Source of the DNA: Strigamia acuminata
Lineage: Eukaryota; Arthropoda; Chilopoda; Geophilomorpha; Linotaeniidae
Direction: 5' to 3'
NCBI GenBank assembly: GCA_949358305.1
Contig: OX442317.1
Span: 6,328,186-6,392,185, forward strand
Length of the DNA stretch: 64,000 nucleotides
Shown here: positions 1 to 9,577 of the stretch, piece by piece
Numbering within the stretch: position 1 is the stretch's first letter
Layout of the letters: each line of letters begins with the position of its first letter
Translations under genes and position numbers: made by a program
Notes under the pieces: model-generated
The model's database searches: none
What the model was told of the DNA's origin: nothing
Seen by the model: the letters and a program-made list of their open reading frames with translations, nothing else

Positions 1-91
1 TTCCATCGCAATATTTTGAAGTCTTCTTGGCAAATTTATACATTTATTTTAGTCATTTTATTCAATTTAGATGTGCGGTTCAAAAATATAT

Positions 92-345
92 TTTACAATA
101 TAATGCATTCTAAAATGTACAGCATTTCGCGGAATTAAGTATATTATTTATACATTAATTAATGCATTTCATAGTGCAATTGAAAAAATTCATTTTGACA
201 AATAATAATATTGGGAATGCATTTCATAATATATTTTACAAAATGTATTATCATTTTCAAACCAATAGCATGCACAATGCATTTCAAAATACATTGCAAC
301 ATAATTCTAATGTATTTTTGAACCACATGAGTGAATTCAATCGTT
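92..345 (+). repeat. Interspersed element family 1, copy a
   Basis: AT-rich element rich in ATGCATTTCATAATAC-like words. It aligns over most of its length with 33371-33622 (same strand) and with 11750-12115 (opposite strand), sharing blocks such as GGAATTAAG, TTGACAAATAATAAT, ACAAAATGTATTATCATTT and TGTATTTTTGAACC. Copy b continues into a TACCGTAAATGCTCTC end, so the family appears to be a TIR element. The short ORFs here on both strands are products of the repeat. Confidence 0.6.
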
Positions 346-405
346 TTGGTCAATTTAGATCCGCGCTGAATGGGCATCCCCCATTCTATTAGAGTATATA
401 CAGTA

Positions 406-541
406 GCTGCATTCAAAAACTAAAATATTTTGTGTTTTACTTCAATTTTAAACCAAAAATGACATCATTTCCTGTTTAAACCCATGTTAAAACTTAAAAT
501 ACACTTAAACTAAAATTGTTATTTTAATTTTTGAATGCAGC
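406..541. mobile_element. MITE family 2 (TIR GCTGCATTCAAAAA), copy a
   Basis: 136-bp element with terminal inverted repeats: GCTGCATTCAAAAAC at the left and its complement TTTTTGAATGCAGC at the right. It is flanked by TA at 404-405 and 542-543. The body is non-coding. Related copies lie at 13553-13735 and about 41769-41961. TA duplication is typical of Tc1/mariner-type elements; assignment to that superfamily is inferred. Confidence 0.75.
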
Positions 542-545
542 TAGT

Positions 546-1299
546 GTATCATTACTACAAATTCCAATATTTAAACAACCTTTTATCCACATGTTAATGC
601 ACTAAAACTGTACATTCGGGACAATTTTAATCCCTTCCTTCTTGATGGAATTGCCTTTGTCCACTTTTGACAATAAATATGCTTTGAAAAAATATTAGAT
701 TTGTTTTATCTTTTAAAAAAAAACTACCTGTCAAATTTGCCCAAAATTTAGAAACAAGACTCAAACTTTCCAGCATGATATCACACACGAACGAATGTTC
801 TTATTGATTTAATTTTACAATCAAAATATAACTAAAATACAAAGCCATTCACTGCAAAATTAACCCTAAAATATTTCATTCAATAGGATTTAAGCTCGAA
901 TAGGTAACGCCATCTGGCGACTTTCGAATCAAGCCATAGAAAAATCAAAAACGTCACAATTCGCAGATGGCGAGACAATAAATCGAGCAATAAATGGTCG
1001 TTTTATACCCAAAATTGTTTCCACCGTCTCGTCAATACAACCCATTCATGGCCTCTTTTCTCCGATTTCAGTCCTATTTCATAATTATTCAAACTTATTT
1101 AAAAATAAATGTTCCTCTTCCGTAATAATTAAAAACGTGCCACCAGACGGCGCTAAACATCAAACTACAAAAATAGACATCCCTAACCCAACACAATTTC
1201 GTGAAAATTAAACGAAACTCGGACATCAACACGCCGTAAATTAATAAGGAACAAATGACAACCATATCCTGAACTATTTAGCATTTTGGCCGCACTTAC
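546..1299. other. No gene seen; AT-rich sequence left of the divergent exon
   Basis: No open frame of note and no spliceable continuation of the exon at 1300-1431 was found. GCCATCTGGCGA at about 910 and CAGATGGCGAG at about 964 form a loose inverted pair of GCCATCT-type words, of unknown meaning. Confidence 0.4.
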
Positions 1300-1431
1300 T
1301 TGACACGTGATGGCAAACTTGGCCTCAATTTCATTCCAAGCGATGTTGATGAGTAATTTGCTCGGCGTTTGAGTTACTTTGAACGGATCCTGTCTGATGG
1401 CAATCCAGTCGTTCCAGTTCGTGTGTTCCAT
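1300..1431 (-). CDS. Probable first coding exon of an unidentified divergent gene (partial)
   Basis: Read on the minus strand, ATG at 1431 (context GCGATGG) opens 44 codons starting MEHTNWNDWIAIRQ. They end at a phase-0 splice donor CAA|GTAAGT (exon end 1300). The peptide has a regular mix of hydrophobic and charged residues (TPSKLLINIAWNEIEAKFAI) and looks genuine, but I do not recognise the family. No continuing exon was found between 1 and 1299, so the gene probably runs off the left edge. A weak acceptor-like GCAGCTAG lies 6 nt before the ATG, so this could be an internal exon of a longer protein. It lies head to head with PIAS, 560 bp apart. Confidence 0.5.
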
Positions 1432-1991
1432 CGCAATCTAGCTGCCAGATGTAGTCCGACTTGATATAAACAGATCGCAAGCATGAACGTAAACTTTGTC
1501 GTAATCGACTACACTTCCCGAAACGTCACGAGACTTCTCTAAACTAGCGCTGCCATCTTGCGGTTGAAATCGCAACCATTTTCTTCCCGAAAATAAAATC
1601 CAAACCACAGTTTAAATACGTACAACGCACGTAAGTAATACCAAAACACGTGTAAAACCACTATTATTATTATTATTCAACATTTTATCAGAACCCACGA
1701 GCAAAAACCAGCTTCAAACTTCACTATTGTCCTGACGTCACAAGTCATCAACTCATCATGCGCGGTGTGCATTAAAAAAATGGCGCATTTGTTATGGTTC
1801 TCCGTTAACCGTCGATTTTCAATGAATCAAGATTAGAAGACCGGGAATTCAGTTCTCCCCAAACGGGAAAAATCACAACACGTGTCGTGTACGTAATCAA
1901 TTTCAAACCGTTCCAATACTTAACCACAAGCCGTCTAATTTTCGTCTTTCCCAATCCAAACAGACCCAATTGCAACACCAAAACCCACAAA
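1432..1991. promoter_or_regulatory. Probable bidirectional promoter between PIAS and the divergent exon
   Basis: This 560-bp gap separates the two outward-facing start codons. It contains a perfect CRE palindrome TGACGTCA at 1733-1740 and CACGTG E-boxes at 1647-1652 and 1879-1884. It also holds AAATGGCGC at about 1778-1786 and GCCATCTTG near 1550, YY1/Pho-like cores often found near start sites. No TATA box is evident. Motifs are seen directly; promoter function is inferred from gene arrangement. Confidence 0.5.
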
Positions 1992-4629
1992 ATGTGCGAT
2001 AACGACGAATTAAAGGTAACAAATCATCTCCCGCACGTCAAAAACGTCAATCTAATCCAAAATGTCCACTTTCAGCAAATGATAATGAACTTCCGTTGTT
2101 CCGAACTTCAAGTACTGCTCGGCTTCGCTGGCCGGAACAAAACGGGTCGGAAAAACGAACTGCAAAGCCGAGCGCTCGAACTACTCAAACTTCGCTCCCT
2201 TCCCGTACAAATGAAGATCAAAGAGCTGCATAGGTATTATTCACAATACAAACCACTTATTTGTCAACATTACTTGATGGAATTTGTTCCAGAAGACGAT
2301 ACCCGGCTTTGAGTACCGGAAACAAGTCGTACAACTCCGTTCCCGTGCCCGCCACCACCGCACCGGTCGTGGATAACTCGATGAAAACATACACGGCTGC
2401 GAACTCGGCACAAATGACCACGTCGCGGGCCAATCCGTACCTGCGAGTCAACCCTCTCGACTACAGCGCGAAAGACTTAAATCCTCATCACACGACACCT
2501 TCGAACAGTTATCCGGTTCATCCAGACGTCAAGTTCAAACGGTTGCCTTTCTACGACGTTCTGGGGGAACTACTGAAACCCGCTACTTTAGTTCCGTCAT
2601 CGTCATCGCGGTTTCAGGAGAATAATTTCATGTTTCATTTGACGCCTCAACAAGCTAGTGATATTACCTTATCTCGGTTAGAATTTAGACATTTTTTCAA
2701 AGTGTTTTAATGTCAATTAATTTGTTTATTTGGGTTTATAGAGATATGAGACCGACTGCTAAGCTCGAATACGCCGTGCAAGTTCAACTAAGGTGGGTTT
2801 TTGGGTTTTGGTTTGGTGGATTTTTGTTTAATGTTTGTTTTTTTAGGTTTTGTTTACTTGAAACGAGCTGCGAACAAGACGATAACTTCCCGCCCTCGAT
2901 TTGCATCAAAGTGAACAGTAAATTGACCCAATTGCCGGTAATTTTTCTTTTAAATATTTGTTTTGTTTTGTGGATTATTAATTTTGTTGTTATTTCTTTC
3001 AGAATCCAATCCCAACGAATAAACCAAACGTGGAGCCTAAACGTCCAAGTCGACCCGTTAATGTAACGTCGTCGTGCCATTTGTCGCCCACAGTATCGAA
3101 TCACGTCAATGTTTCTTGGGCTTCCGAGTTCGGACGTGTTAGTGTATTATTTTTACAATTTATTTTAAAAAAATTTTTTTTTTTTTTTTTTAATTGTTTG
3201 TTTTGTTTTTTGATTTTAAGGGTTATGTTGTGGGCATCTTTTTGGTGCGGCGACTGAATTCAGCAACGTTACTTCAACGGTTACGCGCACAAGGTGTAAG
3301 AAATGCCGATCACACTCGAGCGTTAAGTAAGAAAATTAATTAAAAAAAAAAAAAAATTATTTTCTCCATTAAATTAATTAATTTTTATTTTTTTTTAGTT
3401 AAAGAAAAACTTGCGCACGATGCGGATTCAGAGATAGCGACCACGAGTTTGAGAGTTTCACTTTTGTGTCCAGTAAATAACGTTTTTAAGTGTTAATTTT
3501 CTGATTACATTTATTTTTAATTCCTTTCTTCTTCTAGCTGGGAAAAATGAGAATGCAATTTCCTTGTAGAGCAATCAGTTGCAGTCATTTGCAGTGCTTC
3601 GATGCCTCGTTATATTTACAAATGAACGAGAAGAAGCCCACTTGGATTTGTCCCGTGTGCGACAAATCTGCTCCCTTTGATAAATTAGTGTTAGACGGGT
3701 AAAAGATTTTTTTAAAAAAAATATATAATTTTTCTGCTTTTACGCCTGAAATTGATAACTTTCAGACTATTCATGGAAATCTTTGCATCCGCTTCCGAAT
3801 CGAACGAAATCCAATTCCACGAGGACGGATCTTGGTCCCCGCTCATTCCAAAAAAGGAAGCGCACGTGATCGGTTCTCCGATGCCAGCAAAACCGTCTCA
3901 AGCGGTCGAAGCGGCGCCAACCAAATCGGTTTCTTCTTCCCCAGCAAAGAAGAAAAGCAAAGTCGAAGTGGTTGACCTCACTTTGGACAGTTCGGACGAA
4001 GAACCAGAACCAGCAAAAAAAGATGGCAAGTCGACTTCACATTAAATTAATTAATTAAATTAAATTAAATGTATTTCAGCGTCATCGAGTGGGCCTTTTA
4101 GCCGCGTGAGCCCGGCGTCGACCCGATCTGGCCCGTTGTCACCCTCATCGTTATTTGCCGACATCCCAATGCTAAATTCCACTCCACCGGCTCAGTTTTG
4201 CCCGCCGGTTTCTAGCCCATTCAATGAATACTTATCGTCGCATGCAATGTACAATTTATCTTGTAAGTTCAGAACTCGCCTTTCCAGACGTTAATTTGTT
4301 GTAAGAAGGAAAGAAAACAAAGTTGGATGCTTTTATTTTATTTTATTTTTTTATTTATTATATTTATTTATTCATTATATTTTTTTTATTTCACTTCGTG
4401 CGAATAAAAGTCATGGTTTGGTGTTTGTTCGTCATAGAGGATCAATTTTTGTGGGTTTTAATTTTTTTTTGTGTTCTTTCTTTTAGCTTATGATTTTTTT
4501 CCAATGATGGGTCAATCTATGTCCGATAGACAGGTGCCACCTTTTACCGGCTCATTACCCCTGCCTGGATCGTCTCTACTGACGTGTAAACCCACATCGA
4601 CATCGCCCGATGTTATATCTTTAGATTGA
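1992..4629 (+). CDS. PIAS: E3 SUMO-protein ligase, PIAS family (12 exons, complete)
   Basis: Coding exons: 1992-2015, 2076-2233, 2293-2676, 2742-2792, 2847-2937, 3003-3137, 3221-3326, 3399-3472, 3538-3698, 3766-4025, 4080-4262, 4487-4629. They join in frame (1,770 nt, 589 residues). Every intron is GT-AG except the tenth, which is GC-AG. Domains in order: SAP DNA-binding domain at about residues 9-45 ([14 protein letters not shown]); PINIT domain at about 120-315, with PSRPVNVTS matching the family motif; SP-RING at about 340-395 with zinc ligands C356, H358, C379 and C382; a basic stretch (KKKSK) followed by a SUMO-interacting motif VVDLTLD and acidic SSDEE at about 463-474; a Ser/Pro-rich tail ending in the conserved DVISLD. 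PIAS proteins transfer SUMO from Ubc9 to nuclear substrates, including STAT and chromatin factors (family knowledge; Drosophila Su(var)2-10). The start MCDNDELK is chosen because it splices directly into the conserved ELKQMIM. Length is typical of arthropod PIAS. Introns are short, most 54-84 nt. Confidence 0.97.
4026..4079 (+). other. PIAS: GC-AG intron 10 of PIAS
   Basis: The exon ends ...GATG and the intron starts GCAAGT, the optimal GC-type donor; it ends TTTCAG. Only this splice keeps the frame into the Ser/Pro-rich tail (KKD then ASSSGPF). The nearest GT (GTCGAC at 4029) would lead to a stop in the next exon. If the 54-nt intron is kept, translation stops at 4043-4045, removing the last 108 residues but keeping the SP-RING and the SUMO-interacting motif. 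Confidence 0.85.
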
Positions 4630-4679
4630 TTTCTAGAACGTTTTTATTGTTAAATTTAAATGTAATTTATACGTGAAAA

Positions 4680-4685
4680 AATAAA
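4680..4685 (+). promoter_or_regulatory. Polyadenylation signal of the PIAS gene
   Basis: AATAAA hexamer about 50 nt after the PIAS stop codon in an AT-rich 3' flank. It is the first canonical hexamer downstream of the stop. The cleavage site itself cannot be seen. Confidence 0.6.
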
Positions 4686-5027
4686 AATCATTTTAACAAC
4701 CTCAGTGGTCCAGTTTGCCTTAATTGTAGTTGATGTATATTATTTATCGCATATATACGGCACACATTTTTGTAAATTTTAAACCTTTTCTTTTTCATCC
4801 TATTTTTCAAATATGGCGCCTGTCTTTCCATTTCATTGTTTAGTCTCAAACCTATTGCAGCGCCATCCTTGGCTGATTTGCGTCGACAAAAAAATGTAAA
4901 AATTTAATAAAATGAAAGCTATAAAGCTTCTTGTTGTTAATTAAACCGAAAAAAATAATTAAGTGCAATTTTTGGCCTGGTACGGTATATATATATTTTT
5001 ATCTATTAAATACAAATAAACACCTAC

Positions 5028-5063
5028 CTTAAGAAGCGTCGCAGCAAGAAAGAAAGTCGCCAT
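5028..5063 (-). CDS. Possible first coding exon (12 codons), unidentified
   Basis: On the minus strand AAAATGGCG, a strong start context, begins MATFFLAATLLK. A good phase-0 donor AAG|GTAGGT follows at 5027. Unspliced, the frame runs to a 34-residue hydrophobic peptide. The next exon was not found, and it would have to lie antisense to PIAS or beyond it. With only 12 codons this is suggestive. It competes with the plus-strand candidate starting at 5129. Confidence 0.25.
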
Positions 5064-5128
5064 TTTGTTAACAACAATAAAGCAATGGCCCGTCATGTGT
5101 ACTTCTGTGCTCACACATCGAGATAGAG

Positions 5129-5156
5129 ATGACCAGTTTACAATTCGAAAAAACCG
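5129..5156 (+). CDS. Possible first coding exon (MTSLQFEKT), unidentified
   Basis: ATG at 5129 opens nine codons plus one base, ending at the strong donor CCG|GTAAGTAC. It lies 66 bp from the opposing candidate start at 5063, and the two would share overlapping leaders. No following exon was recognised on the plus strand. Support is only the start codon and the donor. Confidence 0.2.
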
Positions 5157-7226
5157 GTAAGTACTACTTTCGTATTCTGTTATCACATGACGCTTAACGA
5201 GTGTTCTTGTCCTGTGATTGAGCGAGCGAGTCGTCATAATAATTAGCATAATGAATAATTAATAACCTTTCAGTTTGTTCGCTTACATCACAACAACAAT
5301 AGATTAGCTATTTGTAGGGACGAAAATTCCAAATCCGAAAGACCCGCGAAATAATAAATTTGCAGTCACGCGTCATTTTGAGTTTGGCGAATCCCATTGG
5401 CTCATTTCTCAAACCGAACACAAAAATGTCCAATTGGATTCACGATACGTGAAATCATGTAAAACTGTATAATGGTGTATTATTTCAACTGGAATTAAAT
5501 TTGATCAAGTCGACATTTTATTATTTAAAATTAATTTCCCACAAATGCTCCAATCGAGGCGCGGGATGCCCATTATCGACGTACGAACACCAAGGAATAA
5601 AAATAATTGTTTTACTCATTCATGTGATGAGCATATGCTCGCGGACCATTTCAAAATTTCGATAAATCCCCTAGCGATATTTTCTGGAAACATTTTGCCC
5701 GTGTGATACTGGCACCCCGTGTTAAAAAGGCGAAGCAATCAAATACATTTGTCAATAGACAGATGGCAGCCCAGTACACATTTATACAAACTTTGGAGTT
5801 ATTTATTAAATATTAAATAAATGAAAAATAAAGTTGAAAATTTTTTTCCACGAAAATGTTATTACCTACTATCTTATATCTTCTAATTGTTCACGGACCT
5901 CTATTACCACACATGCATTTTCCACTATGATAATTCCATTAACTTAAAAAGTTTAATTTGAAAAATTCTTAGAAAAACTAAGTCAAAATTTAATCAACTA
6001 AAAAGCGAAATGTAAAAAAACAACAACAGTGTAAAACAAAATACCTTCATATACCGCAGTAGAAAAAAAAAGCTTCATTCAGCGAATTAAAAAGCAAGCT
6101 TGAACATGATCTCGAAAGTACTGTCAAAACCAGCCGATGAAGCTCCTCGATCAAAGTGCAACCGCTCCGTTCATACATTTTGTTTATTTTCCTTTGCCCC
6201 AAACTTCCCCGCATCGATAGCACTAAATTGCCGTATACGGGCAAACACACGAATGGAAGCTTCGCTGCACTGCACCCACAGCGTTATAATGAGCCAGGCA
6301 GTAGTAAAATGAGAGGTTTTAGTCCTTTTCAATTTTACTTTGCGGTTTACAAAGTGTTTATCTTGATTAAACGGAATATTTCACGTCCTGATGCTGTCAC
6401 GTGGAATTAAATTTAATTCTTAAACAACATGAATAAATAAACGATCGGAATAAACAAAATTGAGGAAAAATGTGAAGAATTCATTCGCCGCCCGCAACTG
6501 ATTACGCAAAGTGATTTCCACTTAATTTACTTGTAATTCCATAATTTTGATTGCGGTCCTGTCAAGTTAGTAATTAATTTCAAAGTGGAAAAAGGCGTCC
6601 GTCCAATTGGTGGGACATAAAAGTTGATTACAAAACAAGGTCTGCGCGTCAAAAAAAGAAGAGAAGCTGTTGTGCATTAGGAGTCTCTCGAGAATCACTT
6701 TCTATCCCGCTTCGGTATCCACACAACACAATAGACTATGCAAACGGTTAAAAGGGAAAAAAAGGAGAGAAAAGCATTCAGTTGATAGCAGTAAGATTCG
6801 GAGTAAGAACCCACCCCTTTGGCACTAAAACGGAAACATTTCGAGTGATGAACGATGCAGTAAAAGTGACGATTTCTTCACACTCCACTCTGTGCAATTT
6901 TTCAATTGAAAGCCTTGGGTCCATTCTATTTTATGTGCGAAAATGACAGTGGAGGAAGAATATGATAGAACAGAGATAATTATCCTCTACTTGGCTCTTA
7001 AAGATTTTTGGCACATCACATAAAAAAAAAATCGATATTCAAATAACTAATGAGGTAAAAGATAGAAAAAGAAATTTTTAAATAAAAAAAAAATGAAAAA
7101 AAATGAAAATGTTTTTTTTTTTTTTTTTTTTTGTGGGTTTTATTTTTTTTATTTTTTTTATTTTATTGTTAGTCATTAAAAGCCGAGTTATGGTTTATTT
7201 ACATTTGGTTTGGAACCAATATGGGC
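5157..7226. other. No gene recognised
   Basis: AT-rich sequence with scattered short ORFs, none with conserved motifs or paired splice sites. A GCTCCAATCGAGGCGCGGGATG block at about 5547-5570 resembles the end of the CCGTAAATGC TIR family. Poly(A) and poly(T) runs occupy 7020-7170. Confidence 0.4.
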
Positions 7227-8285
7227 AATAAAAAGTCACAAATTGATGAAAAAATGGGAAATGGATGAAAATATCTCAGAAATTGATGAAAAGTCACAAA
7301 TTGATGGAAAAAGTCACAAAATTGATGGAAAAAGTCACAAATTGATGGAAAAAAATCGCAAATTGATGAAAATATCTCAGAAATTGATAAAAAGTCACAA
7401 ATTGATGAAAAAAGTCACAAATTGATGAAAAAAGTCACAAATTGATAAAAAATTCACAAATTAATGAAAAAATCTAACAATTTCAAGAAAAATATCACAT
7501 TTTCGTGTATAAATCTCACAATTTTATGTAAAAATCTCACAATTTCATGTAAAAATCTCACAATTTCATGTAAAATCTCACAATTTCACATAAAATCTCA
7601 CAATTTTGTGTAAAAATCTCACAATTTTGTGTAAAAATCTCACAATTTTGTGTAAAAATCTCACAATTTTGTGTAAAAATCTCACAATTTTGTGTAAAAA
7701 TCTCACAATTTTGTGTAAAAATCTCACAATTTTGTGTAAAAATCTCACAATTTTGTGTAAAAATCTCACAATTTTGTGTAAAAATCTCACAATTTTGTGT
7801 AAAAATCTCACAATTTTGTGTAAAAATCTCACAATTTTGTGTAAAAATCTCACAATTTTGTGTAAAAATCTCACAATTTTGTGTAAAAATCTCACAATTT
7901 TGTGTAAAAATCTCACAATTTCATCTAAAATCTCACAATTTCATCTAAAAGCTCACAATTTCACCTAAAATCTCTCAATTTCACCTAAAATCTCACAATT
8001 TCATGTAAAATCTCACAATTTCATGTAAAATCTCACAATTTCATGTAAAATCTCACAATTTCATGTAAAATCTCACAATTTCATGTAAAATCTCACAATT
8101 TCATGTAAAATCTCACAATTTCATGTAAAATCTCACAATTTCATGTAAAATCTCACAATTTCATGTAAAATCTCACAATTTCATGTAAAATCTCACAATT
8201 TCATGTAAAATCTCACAATTTCATGTAAAATCTCACAATTTCATGTAAAATCTCACAATTTCATGAAAAAAATGACAAATTCATC
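7227..8285. repeat. Compound 20/21-bp minisatellite
   Basis: Three related sub-arrays follow one another. About 7227-7460: a 20-bp unit close to AAAAGTCACAAATTGATGAA. About 7600-7916: roughly fifteen near-identical 21-bp units GTGTAAAAATCTCACAATTT plus one T. About 7920-8270: roughly seventeen 20-bp units TCATGTAAAATCTCACAATT. The shared core is TCACAATT. Because 21 is a multiple of three, the middle block is open in both strands (heptads RFLHKIV on the minus strand); these ORFs are artefacts. The right flank (8285-8330) is repeated at 9525-9572. Confidence 0.9.
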
Positions 8286-9284
8286 AAAAACTCACAATTT
8301 CTCCAATTTATAATCAATAATTCGACGTTGACATTTTAATTACAATAAAATGAATATTATTAGCATTTTTATTGAATATTAGATGTGTAAAAGAGGCATT
8401 TGTAGTGTCTTTGTATTCCACCTATGCAGTTTGTACAGGGCGAGGCAAGGAAGCTTTCCCACTATTGCCAGCCTGGGGAGAAGTTAGGCGCAAAACATAC
8501 TCGGAGTAAACATTCCAGAGAATTGCAGATTTGCCGACGGACATCACGGCTTACTGGTACGGAGACAGAGACCCCTCTGAAATCCAATAACAAGCCGGGT
8601 AGCAACGCATTGTAACGAGAAGACGAGAGTATTGCAATCAAGTTAAAGTAGAGCATCACTACACACTTACAAAAATTGAGGTTAGGGAATTGGATTTAGT
8701 GGCGGCATATTTGTTTATGTTGCAAATTTTATCCAACAACGTCAATAAAATGCAACAAAGTTCAAGAATCGAATGCAAATTAGGCTCTATTGAAATTACA
8801 AGGGCTCGTGGTCGAGGAATTTATTTTTTCAGCTTTAAAAACATTGCAAAACAAGTTGCAATACTTTTACAGAAGTAATTTCACAATGTGTCACGACCGT
8901 TTCGTATTCACAATAGTGCAATCTAGATTTTTTCCCCCCTCCTTGACTTATGAAACTTGGAAAACGGGGAAACAAACTTACAGTATACGCCACGTATTTC
9001 ATGCTTAACCAAAATGCCAAAAAGTTTATTAAGAAAAAAAAAATTTGTAAAAAAAATTTACAAAAAAAAAATTATTTTTTATTGCAATGTCGACTTAGAT
9101 GAAAGAATGTAATGAATACACAGAAAAGAAGTCATTTACAGATTGAAGCACAAAAGAATGTAGAAATGAAATGAAATTTTAACGCAAAATATGGTTTAAA
9201 AAATTAAAAATGCATTGGGTGTCACGAACATGCTTTTTGTAATGCATTTTTGTAAAATGTATTATGAAATTTGTTATTATTAAC
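8286..9284. other. Spacer between two minisatellite copies; no gene recognised
   Basis: 8420-8620 is clearly richer in GC than its surroundings and is open in a plus-strand frame of about 63 codons, but it carries no recognisable domain. At 9200-9290 there is a fragment of interspersed family 1 (ATGCATTTTTGTAAAATGTA). Confidence 0.35.
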
Positions 9285-9577
9285 AGAATTTTATGTAAAA
9301 TCTCACAATTTCATGTAAAAATCTCACAATTTCATGTAAAATCTCACAATTTCATCTAAAATCTCACAATTTCACCTAAAAATCTCACAATTTCACCTAA
9401 AATCTCACAATTTCATGTAAAATCTCACAATTTTATGTAAAAATTTCACAATTTTATGTAAAATCTCACAATTTCATGTAAAATCTCACAATATCATGTA
9501 AAAACTGACAAATTTATGAAATACTCACAATTTCTCCAATTTATAATCAATAATTCGACTTTGACATTTTCATCGTT
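9285..9577. repeat. Second, smaller copy of the TCACAATT minisatellite
   Basis: About a dozen 20-21-bp units close to TCATGTAAAATCTCACAATT, then a 3' flank (CTCACAATTTCTCCAATTTATAATCAATAATTCGAC) almost identical to that following the first array at 8285-8330. The shared flank shows that the array and its neighbour moved or were duplicated together. Confidence 0.85.

Noticed and set aside
162-416. Opposed ORFs near the left end
   Set aside because: They lie in interspersed family 1, present in several copies on both strands.
7578-7968. Long ORFs on both strands encoding heptapeptide repeats
   Set aside because: They result from a 21-bp tandem unit without stop codons; both strands are equally open and there are no gene signals.
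7227-8285. CRISPR-like array
   Set aside because: Units are contiguous with no variable spacers, and the genome is eukaryotic; it is a minisatellite.
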